Assembly: GCA_947258375.1 (NCBI GenBank)
Contig: CAMYIJ010000027.1
Span: forward strand, 1-64,000
DNA: 64,000 nucleotides
Direction of reading: 5' to 3'
DNA from: an uncultured Acidimicrobiaceae bacterium
GTDB lineage: Bacteria > Actinomycetota > Acidimicrobiia > Spongiisociales > UBA5794
This document shows, piece after piece, positions 17,931 to 26,024 of this stretch; the stretch's first letter is position 1, and each line of letters starts with the position of its first letter. Made by a program: the position numbers and the translations under genes. The notes beneath the pieces were generated by a model, which saw only the letters and a list, made by a program, of their open reading frames with translations, did not search any database and was not told the origin of the DNA.

Positions 17931-18998
17931 ATGCGAAACCTGATCGGTTTGCTGGCCGTGGCGCTGGTCCTGGCGGCATGCGCCGGCGATCCCGCCTCAA
18001 CGACTACGTCGGCGAGTCCCTCTTCGACGCTGTCGGTGGCGCCATCGTCGTCGGCCGCTCCTGCGACGTCCACGTCGGTGGCGCCCACCTCCACCACGAC
18101 AGAAGCGCCGTCTCCGATCGATGTCGAGCTGCTGGTGGCGGGGCCCGAGGCCGTGTCGCTCGTCCGGAGCGATCTGACGGCTGAGACACTGATCAATTCA
18201 CCGGCCTTCTTTACCATTGACGACCTCGCCGGCGGAGTGCTGTTCCAGATCGAGAGGTGGAGCGACAACCGGCGCAGCATCGTCTACCGGGTGGCCCAGG
18301 GCGACAGCGAGGCCGTCGCCACACTGATTCCGGCCATCGATCAGGGGCTGACGCTGCACGGCATGGCCCGCGACGATGGCGACCCCTACATCTACTACTC
18401 GCGGCGCGAAGGCGAGACCCCCGACGATGCTGTCACCACGCTGCGCCGCTACAACATGGCGTCGCGCGAGGTGAGCGAGCTCACCGATGTCGGCGGATGG
18501 GAGTGGGGATCCCTTCCGATCTCGATCAGCGATTCCCTCATCCTCACCAACTGGCAGGGGGAGGCTGCGCACGGAATGGACTTCTTCGACCTCGAGGGCA
18601 ATGTGGCAGCGGTCGCCGCCGATCCCGACCCGGTCGATGAATCGTTCCTCGACTGCTATTGGGAATGTCCGAGTGTCGGTGAGCTGTCCCAGGACGGCGA
18701 ACGTCTGGTATACGTCGAGGAGGTCGACGGCGATTCATATGCGGTGATCCGCCACGTCGCCAGCGGGGCTGAGATCCGCCGCATCAACCTCGGCTTTCCC
18801 GATGCCTGGTGGGTGGCGTCGTTCGATATGACCAGCGACTACCTGGTCGTCAATCGAGGGACCACGGACAGCATGCTTCAGGCGTGGGTGTTTGATCTGC
18901 GGGCGGTCGACCCCGAAATCATCGTGTTACCCGTGTCCGGCTCCGCCTATCTGACCCGATCACGGGTCGACATCAGCGGCCCGGTCCCAGGCCCCTAA
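17931..18998 (+). CDS. Lipoprotein of unknown function
   Basis: The 355-residue protein has a lipoprotein signal (MRNLIGLLAVALVLAAC, lipidated Cys about residue 17) followed by a Ser/Thr-rich linker (residues 20-62) typical of actinobacterial surface lipoproteins. The rest is beta-strand rich, with repeated patterns resembling a TolB/propeller-like fold (AVATLIPAIDQ, GERLVYVEEVDGDSYAVIRH). Two Cys in DCYWECPSVG may form a disulfide. It lies 102 bp downstream of the giant SARP/nSTAND gene and 12 bp before the VanW gene, so it may be in one unit with either. No enzymatic motif is seen. Confidence 0.75.
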   Translation: MRNLIGLLAVALVLAACAGDPASTTTSASPSSTLSVAPSSSAAPATSTSVAPTSTTTEAPSPIDVELLVAGPEAVSLVRSDLTAETLINSPAFFTIDDLAGGVLFQIERWSDNRRSIVYRVAQGDSEAVATLIPAIDQGLTLHGMARDDGDPYIYYSRREGETPDDAVTTLRRYNMASREVSELTDVGGWEWGSLPISISDSLILTNWQGEAAHGMDFFDLEGNVAAVAADPDPVDESFLDCYWECPSVGELSQDGERLVYVEEVDGDSYAVIRHVASGAEIRRINLGFPDAWWVASFDMTSDYLVVNRGTTDSMLQAWVFDLRAVDPEIIVLPVSGSAYLTRSRVDISGPVPGP

Positions 18999-19010
18999 GA
19001 TTCCACGCCT

Positions 19011-20681
19011 ATGGGTCGGAAAATCCTTCGTCTCGCCGGGCTCCTCCTGATCGTGGTGCCGCTCATCGTCGTGCTGGCGGTGGCGGCTGCGTTCGGCGTC
19101 GATGCGTGGACCCATCGGGATCGGGTGGGGCACAACGTCTCCATCGCCGGGTTTGCGGTCGCCGACGCCAATGTTGACGATGTCGCCAACGTGCTGCGGG
19201 CGGAGGATGCCGCGGCCGCCTCGCTCCCCGTCGTGATTCGCACAGACGGTCTCGTCATCGAGACGACAGTTGCCGAAGCCGGCATCTCTGTCGACGAGGC
19301 CGCGGTCACCGATGCGGCGTTGGCTGCTACCGACGGTGATGGCACGGTCGAGAGCTTTCGCCGGTGGTGGCGCTCGCTGCGACGGAAGACCGAGATTCCG
19401 CTCCAGTTCGAGTTCGACGCGGCGCCTCTCAAGCGTCTCGTTGAAGAGCACCCGGGTCGGGTGATCAGCCACCCGCGGGAGCCGTCCTTCAGTAGTGACG
19501 GCTCCGGATACGAGATCACGGAGCCTCGCGATGGGGCCTACCTGGCCGCGGACGACGTGATCGCGGCACTCAGCGAGGCGGTTGCCGCCGGGCCTCCTCC
19601 GTACACCGTCGATGTCCCGACGACACCGATCCCGTCGATCCTCACCTCCGCCGACCTCGCAGATGGCCTCGCCGCGGCCGATAACCTCGCTACCCGGCTG
19701 ACGATTGGCGTGAATGATCGGACGGGGATCATCGGCGCCGAGTCGGTGCGCCGCTGGATCGACTCGTCGGTCATCGATGGACGCCTCGTACCGGTCTTCG
19801 ATCACGATCGGGTTCAGCAATCCGTCGAGAACCTCTTTCTGGACTATGCCGAGCCGCTGTCGGAACCCACGTTCACGGTGGACGAGGGCGAGCTTCACGT
19901 TGATCTAGGCGTTCCGGCACGCCGTTGCTGCGCCGCCGGCGTCGGGCCGATGCTCTATGCCGCTGCATCCGATGGCGGAACGAGCCGGGTGGAGTTGCCG
20001 ACCGTCCGGATTGAGGACGACGGCGGGCAGGCACGGGCCGACGAATGGGGCATAACCGAGTTGGTGGCGTCGTTCACCACTCGCCATGCCTGCTGCGCCG
20101 GCAGGGTGGCGAACATCCACCGCATTTCCGACCTGGTGCGCGGCCAGATCATCGAACCCGGAGAAACCTTCTCCGTGAACGACTTCATCGGCCGCCGCAC
20201 CCGCGCCAACGGATTCGTCGCCGCCGGCGTCATTCAGTCCGGGCACTTCACGGATCAGGTGGGCGGCGGCATCAGCCAGTTCGCCACGACGACGTTCAAC
20301 GCCGCTTTCTTTGCCGGGCTCGACATCGACGAATACCAGTCGCACTCGATCTACATCAGCCGCTACCCGTACGGGCGGGAGGCGACGCTGTCATTCCCGC
20401 TCCCCGACCTCGAGCTGACGAACAACACCCCGTATGCGGTGATGCTGTGGCCCACATACACGGGAACGTCGATTACCGTCGATGTGTGGTCGACGAAGTA
20501 CTTCGAGGTGGAGCAGACCCGGCAGACTTCCTACAAGATCGGTCGCTGTACCCGGGTCAACACCTACAGGTCGCGCACACCGCCGGACGGCACAGTCATC
20601 GAGGATATGTACTTCGCCACATATCGACCCGGCGAGGGACTCGACTGCAATGGGAACCCCACGCCGGATCCGGAGCGATAG
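19011..20681 (+). CDS. VanW family protein with peptidoglycan-binding region
   Basis: The 556-residue protein has an N-terminal membrane anchor (about residues 8-30), then a YoaR-like peptidoglycan-binding-4 type region (about 40-250). The VanW domain spans about 330-500: IHRISDLVRGQIIEPGETFS, then VGGGISQFATTTFNAAFFAG, GLDIDEYQSHSIYISRYPYG and NNTPYAVMLWP. VanW proteins are cell-envelope proteins of unsettled enzymatic role, named for association with vancomycin-resistance clusters; no van genes are near here. Two adjacent-cysteine pairs (RRCCAAG and ACCAGR) are unusual and could bind metal or form disulfides. Start ATG 19011 lies 12 bp after the upstream lipoprotein stop. Confidence 0.9.
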   Translation: MGRKILRLAGLLLIVVPLIVVLAVAAAFGVDAWTHRDRVGHNVSIAGFAVADANVDDVANVLRAEDAAAASLPVVIRTDGLVIETTVAEAGISVDEAAVTDAALAATDGDGTVESFRRWWRSLRRKTEIPLQFEFDAAPLKRLVEEHPGRVISHPREPSFSSDGSGYEITEPRDGAYLAADDVIAALSEAVAAGPPPYTVDVPTTPIPSILTSADLADGLAAADNLATRLTIGVNDRTGIIGAESVRRWIDSSVIDGRLVPVFDHDRVQQSVENLFLDYAEPLSEPTFTVDEGELHVDLGVPARRCCAAGVGPMLYAAASDGGTSRVELPTVRIEDDGGQARADEWGITELVASFTTRHACCAGRVANIHRISDLVRGQIIEPGETFSVNDFIGRRTRANGFVAAGVIQSGHFTDQVGGGISQFATTTFNAAFFAGLDIDEYQSHSIYISRYPYGREATLSFPLPDLELTNNTPYAVMLWPTYTGTSITVDVWSTKYFEVEQTRQTSYKIGRCTRVNTYRSRTPPDGTVIEDMYFATYRPGEGLDCNGNPTPDPER

Positions 20682-20729
20682 CCGAAGGGCCGACCCACGG
20701 TGGGCGGGAATAGAGCCGCGTTGTAGCTA

Positions 20730-21569
20730 GTGGTGAATAAGGGAGAGATCATCGAAACTTCAGTCATTGCCATGTCGGGGAGCCTGCGGCGCAAGTCCTA
20801 CAACACTGCGCTGCTGCGCCATGCAGCGCTGGTGGCTCCCGCCGGGATGAAAGTGGAACTGGCCGAGATCGGCGACTTCCCGCTGTTCAACTCCGACCTT
20901 CACGACGAGGATGGCTACCCGGAGCCCGTAGCCCGAGTACGGCGGCAACTGCTCGAGGCCGATGGCTTGCTGCTCGCGACTCCCGAGTACAACCGCTCGG
21001 TGTCCGGCGTCCTCAAGAACGCAATCGATTGGCTATCCACCGGTGGCGACTCGCCACTGACGCGGAAGCCGGCGGCGATCATGGGAGCCGGGGGCCGCCT
21101 CGGGACGGCGCAATCTCAAGGGGCTCTGCGGATTGCGCTGGCCCACAATGATGTCCAGGTGCTGGTTCGTCCCGAGGTCCTGGTGGTGAACGCCTGGACT
21201 CACTTCGACGAAGACATGAACCTCACGGACGACCGCATCGCAGAGCAGCTACGCCGGTTGTTGTTCGGCCTCGACGGCCAGATCCGCCTCCACAAGAGCC
21301 GGCTCCAAGCCGTCGTCCTCGCATCCAGCGATGCCATTCTCACCGGACTGCCCCGCTTGTTGTATGAGGCCGGCTACGAGGTGACCGCGACCAGTGACGG
21401 CGACTGGGCCGCCGCCCAGCTCGAGAGCGGCAACGTGGCCCTCCTCGTATCGGAACCGCAGTTCGTCGAATTCGGATCGATCAACGAACTGGCTACCGCG
21501 ACCGGGACGAAGCTGGTGGTGACAGACGCCGTTGCCGGCTTCCTCGACCAGCTGGACGGCATTCGGTAG
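20730..21569 (+). CDS. NADPH-dependent FMN reductase with an extra C-terminal domain
   Basis: Residues ~10-185 form the flavodoxin-like SsuE/ChrR-type fold: SGSLRRKSYNTALL binds the FMN phosphate, and TPEYNRSVSGVLKNAIDWLS contacts the isoalloxazine ring. Such enzymes reduce FMN, quinones or chromate with NAD(P)H. Residues ~195-279 add a domain not normally present: LQAVVLASSDAILTGLPRLL, YEVTATSDGDWAAAQLE, KLVVTDAVAG. This reads like a shortened, non-phosphorylatable receiver (Rossmann-like) domain. The start GTG 20730 is chosen because it precedes the FMN motif; the later Met would delete it. The gene is followed by a hairpin at 21571-21591. Confidence 0.85.
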   Translation: MVNKGEIIETSVIAMSGSLRRKSYNTALLRHAALVAPAGMKVELAEIGDFPLFNSDLHDEDGYPEPVARVRRQLLEADGLLLATPEYNRSVSGVLKNAIDWLSTGGDSPLTRKPAAIMGAGGRLGTAQSQGALRIALAHNDVQVLVRPEVLVVNAWTHFDEDMNLTDDRIAEQLRRLLFGLDGQIRLHKSRLQAVVLASSDAILTGLPRLLYEAGYEVTATSDGDWAAAQLESGNVALLVSEPQFVEFGSINELATATGTKLVVTDAVAGFLDQLDGIR

Positions 21570-21570
21570 C

Positions 21571-21591
21571 GGGAACGCCTGCGGCGTTCCC
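21571..21591. terminator. 9-bp hairpin between convergent genes
   Basis: GGGAACGCC-TGC-GGCGTTCCC forms a perfect 9-bp stem between the FMN reductase stop and the leftward PPOX gene stop. There is no U-tract, so it may act as a bidirectional end or stabiliser rather than a classical terminator. The stem is the same as at 6591-6609. Confidence 0.5.
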
Positions 21592-21601
21592 GGGCACTAG
21601 C

Positions 21602-22078
21602 TCAGTACGCGCCGCCGAGCTTCCTGTGATCCCACGACATCACCTTGACGGGTTCGACCACAACGGCGGTGTTCTTCTCGGCGATGCGACCGAACATGGC
21701 CTCGACCTCTTCTGGAGTGAAATCGCGCCGCACTCCGGCGACCATCTCGTAGTCCGACGAGACGCGGCCATACAGCCCGAGGACGTAATCCCTGTCGGTG
21801 ATCAGCGTCGCAGTCCCCTTGATCATGACGCCGCGCAACTGGTCGTAGCTCTTGCCCTCCTCGACGAGCACGGTGATGTTGGGATTGCGCATCAGGTTCA
21901 CTACCTTCTGCGACTTGGTGAATGATCGGAAGACGATCTTGCCGTCCTCGAAGCGGTACCACATGGGTGCCAGATGGGGGAAGCCGTCACTGCCGATCGT
22001 GGCGACTTGCAAGGTGTGGCCGTTGGCAAGGAACTCGTGAATCTCCTCGTCGGTCATCGTGATGTCTTTGCGTGCCAT
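21602..22078 (-). CDS. Pyridoxamine 5'-phosphate oxidase-family (PPOX class) protein
   Basis: The 158-residue protein starts MARKDITMTDEEIHEFLAN at ATG 22078. The split-barrel FMN/F420-binding fold is visible as TLQVATIGSDGFPHLAPMWYRFEDGKIVFRSF followed by SQKVVNLMRNPNITVLVE and RGVMIKGTATLI. Actinobacterial relatives bind FMN or the deazaflavin F420, or haem; the F420-type pattern of HLAPMWY-like sequence is suggestive, but the cofactor cannot be proven from sequence. It is divergent from a GNAT gene across about 66 bp. Confidence 0.88.
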   Translation of the reverse strand: MARKDITMTDEEIHEFLANGHTLQVATIGSDGFPHLAPMWYRFEDGKIVFRSFTKSQKVVNLMRNPNITVLVEEGKSYDQLRGVMIKGTATLITDRDYVLGLYGRVSSDYEMVAGVRRDFTPEEVEAMFGRIAEKNTAVVVEPVKVMSWDHRKLGGAY

Positions 22079-22144
22079 GATCGGAACGCTAGCCGCGTCG
22101 CCCCTGCCAGACTGATCGGCCTCGACACCTGGGAAGGGAGCCGT

Positions 22145-22744
22145 GTGAGCGACCGGTTCACATTCGAGTCGATGCCGCGATTGGAATCGGCGCGCCTGGT
22201 GTTGCGCGAGGCCGATGCGAGTCGAGATCTGGATGGTCTCTTCGAGCTGTTCGCCGATCCCGAAGTGGCCCGTTTCACGGACACCGGGCCGTTCACAACG
22301 ATTGACGAGGCGGTCGAGGTCATGGCGTGGATCAGGGACATCTTCGCCCGGCAACGAGGCATGCGGTGGGTCATCGCTCCGGCCTCCGCGGAGGAACGCC
22401 TGATCGGAACCTGCGGCTTCAACATGTGGCGGACCTGGAACAACAGCGCCGAGATCGGCTACGACCTGGCGCGGGCCCATTGGGGACAGGGCTTGATGAC
22501 GGAGGCGCTCAACGTGGTGATCCGGTTCGGGTTCGAGCGCATGGGCCTGAACCGGGTGGAAGCCGACGTGACGGTGGGAAACGACGGCTCGGTAAAGGTG
22601 TTGGAGAAGCTCGGCTTCCACGAGGAGGGCGTGCTGCGGCAAAGGGGCTTCTGGAAGGGCGACTACCACGATCTCCGGCTCTTCAGCTTGCTGCGCGCAG
22701 ATTGGCCCGGCTGTCGGGCGGCCGGCATGCCGGCGGGGGACTAG
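22145..22744 (+). CDS. GNAT family N-acetyltransferase (RimJ/RimL-like)
   Basis: The 199-residue protein starts at GTG 22145, preceded by GGGAAGGGAG at 22131-22140. It has the acetyl-CoA-binding GNAT fold: RLVLREADASRDLDGLFELF at the N-terminus, IGTCGFNMWRTWNNSAEIGYD, the pyrophosphate-loop region LARAHWGQGLMTEAL, and NRVEADVTVGNDGSVKVLEK with GFHEEGVLRQ near the end. This layout is that of RimJ/RimL-type acetyltransferases acting on ribosomal protein N-termini, amino acids or small amines. The C-terminus is unusually rich in glycine and proline. Confidence 0.9.
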   Translation: MSDRFTFESMPRLESARLVLREADASRDLDGLFELFADPEVARFTDTGPFTTIDEAVEVMAWIRDIFARQRGMRWVIAPASAEERLIGTCGFNMWRTWNNSAEIGYDLARAHWGQGLMTEALNVVIRFGFERMGLNRVEADVTVGNDGSVKVLEKLGFHEEGVLRQRGFWKGDYHDLRLFSLLRADWPGCRAAGMPAGD

Positions 22745-22906
22745 TCCCTTCATCCGGCCCCAGAATGACCGTGGACATCGGCCCCGCTCTGGTGTGCAAT
22801 GGGCAGCCAGGGGAGCAGCACCGTCCCAAAGGGGGTCCGTCGGTGGTGTTTCCTGGATTCGCCGATATCGGGAAAGGCTCCGCTAAGGGGGAACTCGATG
22901 TCGACC

Positions 22907-22932
22907 GAGGGTGGGGCTTCTGCCCCACCCTC
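22907..22932. terminator. Perfect 11-bp hairpin after the GNAT gene
   Basis: GAGGGTGGGGC-TTCT-GCCCCACCCTC forms an 11-bp stem in the 302-bp gap (22745-23046) between the GNAT and DUF192 genes. No U-tract follows. The rest of this gap shows no coding signal apart from a short tandem repeat. Confidence 0.5.
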
Positions 22933-22941
22933 ACATGAATC

Positions 22942-22977
22942 CTCGCTCGCCGGGCTGTGCTCGCTCGCCGGACTGTG
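22942..22977 (+). repeat. 18-bp tandem duplication with one mismatch
   Basis: CTCGCTCGCCGGGCTGTG at 22942-22959 is repeated at 22960-22977 with one base change (GGG to GGA). It lies in non-coding sequence upstream of the DUF192 lipoprotein gene. Confidence 0.85.
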
Positions 22978-23046
22978 GCGGCTGACGCCCGAGATTCCTC
23001 AGGTCCATCCACAGTGATTATCCAGCCAGCTTCTAGGCTTGCAGGC

Positions 23047-23631
23047 ATGCGCCGCATCCTCGCTGTAGCCGCCGCTGCTCTTCTCGTCACGACCGCAGCA
23101 TGTTCCGCCAAGCTGCCCGACTTCGGTGTGGGCTCGACCAGCGAGCCGCCGGCCAGCACCGACCCGTCGGTCACCACTGAACCGACGGGCGCGCCCCCGA
23201 TCCCGGCCTCGACGACCAGCACCGAGGCGCCGCCGTTCGTTCCCCAACAACTGGCGGATCTGGAGATCCAGGCGATCGCCATCGTCGACGGCGAGCGACT
23301 CTGGAACTTCGTGGTTGCGGTGGCCGCTACGGAGGACCAACGCCGGCAGGGCTTGATGAACGTGGCCGATCTCCAGGATCTCGACGGAATGCTCTTCGTC
23401 TTCGACAGTCCGACTGACACCGGCTTCTGGATGAAGGATGTGCTCCTGCCGCTCGATATCGCCTTCTTCGGTGAGGATCTGACGTTCGTCGACAGCTTCA
23501 CGATGCCGCTGTGCGCAGTCGAGGACTGTCCAACTTTTCCGCCCGCCGGCCCTTTCCAATACGGCGTCGAGACTCTCGAGTCGGGGTTCGCCGGTATCAG
23601 CCCGGCCGCGACGTTGATCCTCAATCCATAG
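23047..23631 (+). CDS. DUF192 family lipoprotein
   Basis: The 194-residue protein starts at ATG 23047 with a lipoprotein signal (MRRILAVAAAALLVTTAAC) and a Thr/Pro-rich linker. Residues ~75-194 form the DUF192 (YceF/Pat-like) beta-barrel, recognisable by RRQGLMNVADL, DGMLFVFDSPTDTGFWMKDV, LLPLDIAFFGEDLTFVD and the ending GFAGISPAATLIL. Its function is not established. Two cysteines (LCAVEDC) are close and may pair. An upstream in-frame Met would add a non-signal extension and is rejected. A hairpin followed by a T-run comes just after the stop. Confidence 0.88.
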   Translation: MRRILAVAAAALLVTTAACSAKLPDFGVGSTSEPPASTDPSVTTEPTGAPPIPASTTSTEAPPFVPQQLADLEIQAIAIVDGERLWNFVVAVAATEDQRRQGLMNVADLQDLDGMLFVFDSPTDTGFWMKDVLLPLDIAFFGEDLTFVDSFTMPLCAVEDCPTFPPAGPFQYGVETLESGFAGISPAATLILNP

Positions 23632-23636
23632 GAGTT

Positions 23637-23663
23637 GCCGGCGGTCGGGCGCGGCGGCTTTTT
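23637..23663 (+). terminator. Rho-independent-like terminator after the DUF192 gene
   Basis: A G/C-rich hairpin (GCCG ... CGGC, with pairing into the intervening CGG/GCG runs) is followed by TTTTT at 23659-23663, 6 bp after the DUF192 stop. Confidence 0.55.
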
Positions 23664-23706
23664 GGCTAGCCCCGGTAGCTGGTAACGTTGCCTCCGCTCA
23701 ACCCCT

Positions 23707-23766
23707 GCTCCCGGAGAGTCCGGGGGCCTTTCGCGAAGGCGAATGTCCGGAGGAGGTGATGGAGCT
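23707..23766 (+). promoter_or_regulatory. Structured 5' leader of the rpsF operon
   Basis: Two adjacent hairpins, CCCGGA/TCCGGG (23710-23724) and GCCTTT/GAAGGC (23726-23740), sit immediately before the AGGAGG ribosome binding site of rpsF. S6:S18-binding leader RNAs are known upstream of rpsF operons in many bacteria. Whether this one carries the exact CCG-bulge motif could not be confirmed by eye. Confidence 0.4.
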
Positions 23767-24054
23767 TTGCGTACCTATGAGCTGATGATGATTCATCGGC
23801 CTGAAATGACCGAGCCCGACGTCCGTACCCAAATCGGGGAACTCGAAGCAGCAATTGCCGAGGCGGGTGAGGTCAAAGACACCGACTTCTGGGGCAAGCG
23901 TCGTTTTGCCTACGAGATCGATCACGTCAACGAGGGCTACTACTCGGTTGTGCAATTCCTCAGCGACCCGCCGCTTGTCGACACGCTCGACCGGGCACTC
24001 TCGCTGGCCGACAACGTTGTCCGCCACAAGATCCTGCGGATCGACGACAAGTGA
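23767..24054 (+). CDS. rpsF: 30S ribosomal protein S6
   Basis: The 95-residue protein matches bS6: RTYELMMIHRPEMTEPDVR at the N-terminus and FWGKRRFAYEIDHVNEGYYSVVQF in the core. The TTG at 23767 is chosen as start because a perfect AGGAGG lies at 23751-23756 and the upstream in-frame Met would begin with a low-complexity GGGDG extension. It is the first gene of the conserved rpsF-ssb-rpsR-rplI cluster that precedes dnaB here. Confidence 0.95.
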   Translation: MRTYELMMIHRPEMTEPDVRTQIGELEAAIAEAGEVKDTDFWGKRRFAYEIDHVNEGYYSVVQFLSDPPLVDTLDRALSLADNVVRHKILRIDDK

Positions 24055-24136
24055 GCCCGGCGATCGTTTCGTGTCACAGCCGACCGGCACACTGCAAGGT
24101 GTCGGATTCTGAGATGGTGAGAAAGAAGAGGCAGCT

Positions 24137-24583
24137 ATGAGTAACAACAGCGTCACATTGATCGGCAACCTGGTCGACGACCCGGAGCTCCGGTTTACCC
24201 CGTCCGGCGTCGCCATGGCCAAGGTGCGCTTCGCCGTCAGTCGCCGCTACCAGGACAAGAACAACGAGTGGCAGGAAGAGACCAGCTTCTTCGGCGGCAC
24301 TTGCTGGCGCGACATGGCGGAGAACGTCGCCGAGTCGCTGCAGAAGGGTATGCGGATCATCGTCACCGGCCGGCTCGAGCAGCGGACCTGGGAGACCCAG
24401 GAGGGCGACAAGCGGTCCATCATCGAAGTGCGGATCGACGACATCGGTCCGTCCGTGCGCTGGGCGACGGCTGCGGTCACTCGCACGCCACGCCAGAGCG
24501 GCGGCGGCGATTGGACACCGGCCGCCACGCCGCCGAGCCCCGTCGCCCGTACCGATTTCGGGCCGGATGAAGCCCCGTTCTAA
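24137..24583 (+). CDS. ssb: Single-stranded DNA-binding protein
   Basis: The 148-residue protein has the OB-fold core (VTLIGNLVDDPELRFTPSG, AKVRFAVSRRYQD, TSFFGGTCWRDMAENVAESL, GRLEQRTWET) in residues ~5-110, a disordered G/P/S-rich linker, and an acidic tip DEAPF that replaces the usual DDDIPF protein-interaction tail. It binds ssDNA at replication forks. ATG 24137 is well placed after an AAGAGGC site. Its position between rpsF and rpsR is the standard actinobacterial order. Confidence 0.95.
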   Translation: MSNNSVTLIGNLVDDPELRFTPSGVAMAKVRFAVSRRYQDKNNEWQEETSFFGGTCWRDMAENVAESLQKGMRIIVTGRLEQRTWETQEGDKRSIIEVRIDDIGPSVRWATAAVTRTPRQSGGGDWTPAATPPSPVARTDFGPDEAPF

Positions 24584-24604
24584 GGATTTCAGGAGGACAA
24601 CCAC

Positions 24605-24865
24605 ATGGGACAAGTGAGAAGAAAGCGGCGCCGGCCTGAACTGGAGAGCCGCAAAAAACGGATCGACTGCTCGTTCTGCAAGGAGGACAAGCGAGTCGAT
24701 TACAAGGACGTCACGTTGCTGCGGAAGTACGTCTCGGAGCGAGGCAAGATCCGTTCCAGCCGCGTGACCCGGCTCTGCGGCGTGTGCCAGCGTCAGATAG
24801 CCACCGCGGTCAAGAACGCCCGCGAGATGGCACTGCTGCCCTACATCTCGCAGCGCAAGTCATGA
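24605..24865 (+). CDS. rpsR: 30S ribosomal protein S18, zinc-ribbon (C+) type
   Basis: The 86-residue protein contains CSFCKEDK and CGVCQRQ, two CxxC pairs that form a zinc ribbon, plus the core [18 protein letters not shown] and [10 protein letters not shown]. It is thus the C+ S18 version rather than the zinc-independent paralogue. An AGGAGG lies 10 bp before ATG 24605. Its stop overlaps the start of rplI by 4 bp (ATGA), coupling the two. Confidence 0.95.
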   Translation: MGQVRRKRRRPELESRKKRIDCSFCKEDKRVDYKDVTLLRKYVSERGKIRSSRVTRLCGVCQRQIATAVKNAREMALLPYISQRKS

Positions 24866-25308
24866 AGATCATCCTGATCAAGGACGTGCCGGAACTTGGC
24901 GGCAAGGGTGAGATTGTGGATGTGGCCGACGGCTACGCCCGCAACTTCCTGGTGCCCCGCAAGATGGCGGTGAAGGCCACTACGGGGGCCATTCGTCAGG
25001 CCGAAGCCATGCGGCTGGCACACATCGAGACGGCGCGCCGGCTGCGTGAGGAAGCCGACAATCTGGCAACTGCGCTCAGCGGTACCCGGGTTGTCGTCGC
25101 CGCCCGCGCCGGAGACGAGGGCAAGTTGTTCGGTTCAATCGGTATCGGCGACGTGGCGGCCGCCATCGCCAAGTTCACCGGCGTCGAAATCGGAGTCAAG
25201 ACGATCTCTATCGCCGGCCCGATCAAGGACATCGGCCTTCACGAAGTCACCGTCAACCCGCACCCCGATGTCACCTTCCCGGTGACCCTGGACGTAATCC
25301 CGGCGTAG
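24862..25308 (+). CDS. rplI: 50S ribosomal protein L9
   Basis: The 148-residue protein has the bL9 N-terminal domain with the hallmark [20 protein letters not shown] and [17 protein letters not shown], a long central helix ([19 protein letters not shown]), and the C-terminal RNA-binding domain ending [15 protein letters not shown]. It starts inside the rpsR stop codon. It is followed by a 593-bp non-coding region (25309-25901) before a small ORF and dnaB. Confidence 0.95.
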   Translation: MKIILIKDVPELGGKGEIVDVADGYARNFLVPRKMAVKATTGAIRQAEAMRLAHIETARRLREEADNLATALSGTRVVVAARAGDEGKLFGSIGIGDVAAAIAKFTGVEIGVKTISIAGPIKDIGLHEVTVNPHPDVTFPVTLDVIPA

Positions 25309-25901
25309 GTTTTGGAGCCGCGCATGTGTCCCCCCGGAGCGGAGGGGGGACGAGGGTGGTTTGGGTGAGGCCGTATCCATCCTTCAGCTTGGCGTCCTGC
25401 CGAAAGCCAAACGTCCCGAGCCGGTACCTGCGAGGCGTCCGCCAGGACGCCGATGGAGGTAGGGGGGCGCGTCGTGTGATGTGGTTCCCGGTGCGAGGGC
25501 TCTGTCGCGGCCGGGAGAACAACTACCTGTGGCCGGGGATCACGTCTGACTCGCGCCCCCCTTCCCGCCCTGCGGGCGGTGCCCCTCCCCCCTCCGGGGG
25601 GAGCCACTGCCGGGAGTTCGTTTGGTCGCCGTGTTATCAGACGGGCTCGCGCGGGTATCGCGAAAACTTCATTGGCGTCCGCGAAAACAAACCAGGCTCT
25701 CGGCTTTCCACGCCTGCTGCGACGTCCTAAGTTTGCTGCGCCGTCACCAGGAGACGGCTCTTCCCCAGCTTCCCGGCGGTCGCGCACGTCCGTGCCGGTC
25801 GCGCCGACAGATCCTGCGCGCGAAGCGGAATCTGTCACACCGATATGTCAGGATTGAACCACGGCCCCGTAACCCCGGCGGGACCGACGGCTAGGAGTGG
25901 A
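25309..25901. other. 593-bp non-coding region with hairpins and an intergenic repeat
   Basis: No protein-coding signal is convincing. It contains a GTCCCCCC/GGGGGGAC hairpin soon after rplI, an inverted pair GGCGTCCTG (25391) and CAGGACGCC (25443) 43 bp apart, and copy 3 of the diverged repeat (25463-25581). Confidence 0.6.
25463..25581. repeat. Diverged intergenic repeat, copy 3
   Basis: It shares its start (GGGGGCGCG then TGTGA-N-GTGGTTCC) and its final 29 bp (25553-25581, identical to 6528-6556) with copy 2. The middle is clearly related but divergent, which suggests old dispersed copies rather than a recent duplication. Confidence 0.7.
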
Positions 25902-26024
25902 ATGACCGTTGTGAGGACCCAGGCTGCGGAGCGGGCACAAGGTGCGCTCGGCGCGGCCATATCAGCTGCCGCGCCTGCCCGGCGGCACGGACGTCGGTAC
26001 GGATTCGGTGAGGTGAGCCGATGA
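25902..26024 (+). CDS. Small ORF coupled to dnaB, 40 residues
   Basis: This small frame (MTVVRTQAAERAQGALGAAI... ending GFGEVSR) has an AGGAG at 25893-25897, 4 bp before ATG 25902. Its stop TGA overlaps the ATG of dnaB in the ATGA arrangement. The encoded peptide is Ala/Arg-rich, with no known domain. Either it is a real small protein or a leader peptide whose translation drives dnaB translation; a chance open frame in GC-rich DNA is the main alternative. Confidence 0.4.
   Translation: MTVVRTQAAERAQGALGAAISAAAPARRHGRRYGFGEVSR

Noticed and set aside
19011..20681. Vancomycin resistance cluster
   Set aside because: Only a VanW-type protein is present; no vanHAX or regulators are nearby, and VanW proteins are common outside resistance loci.
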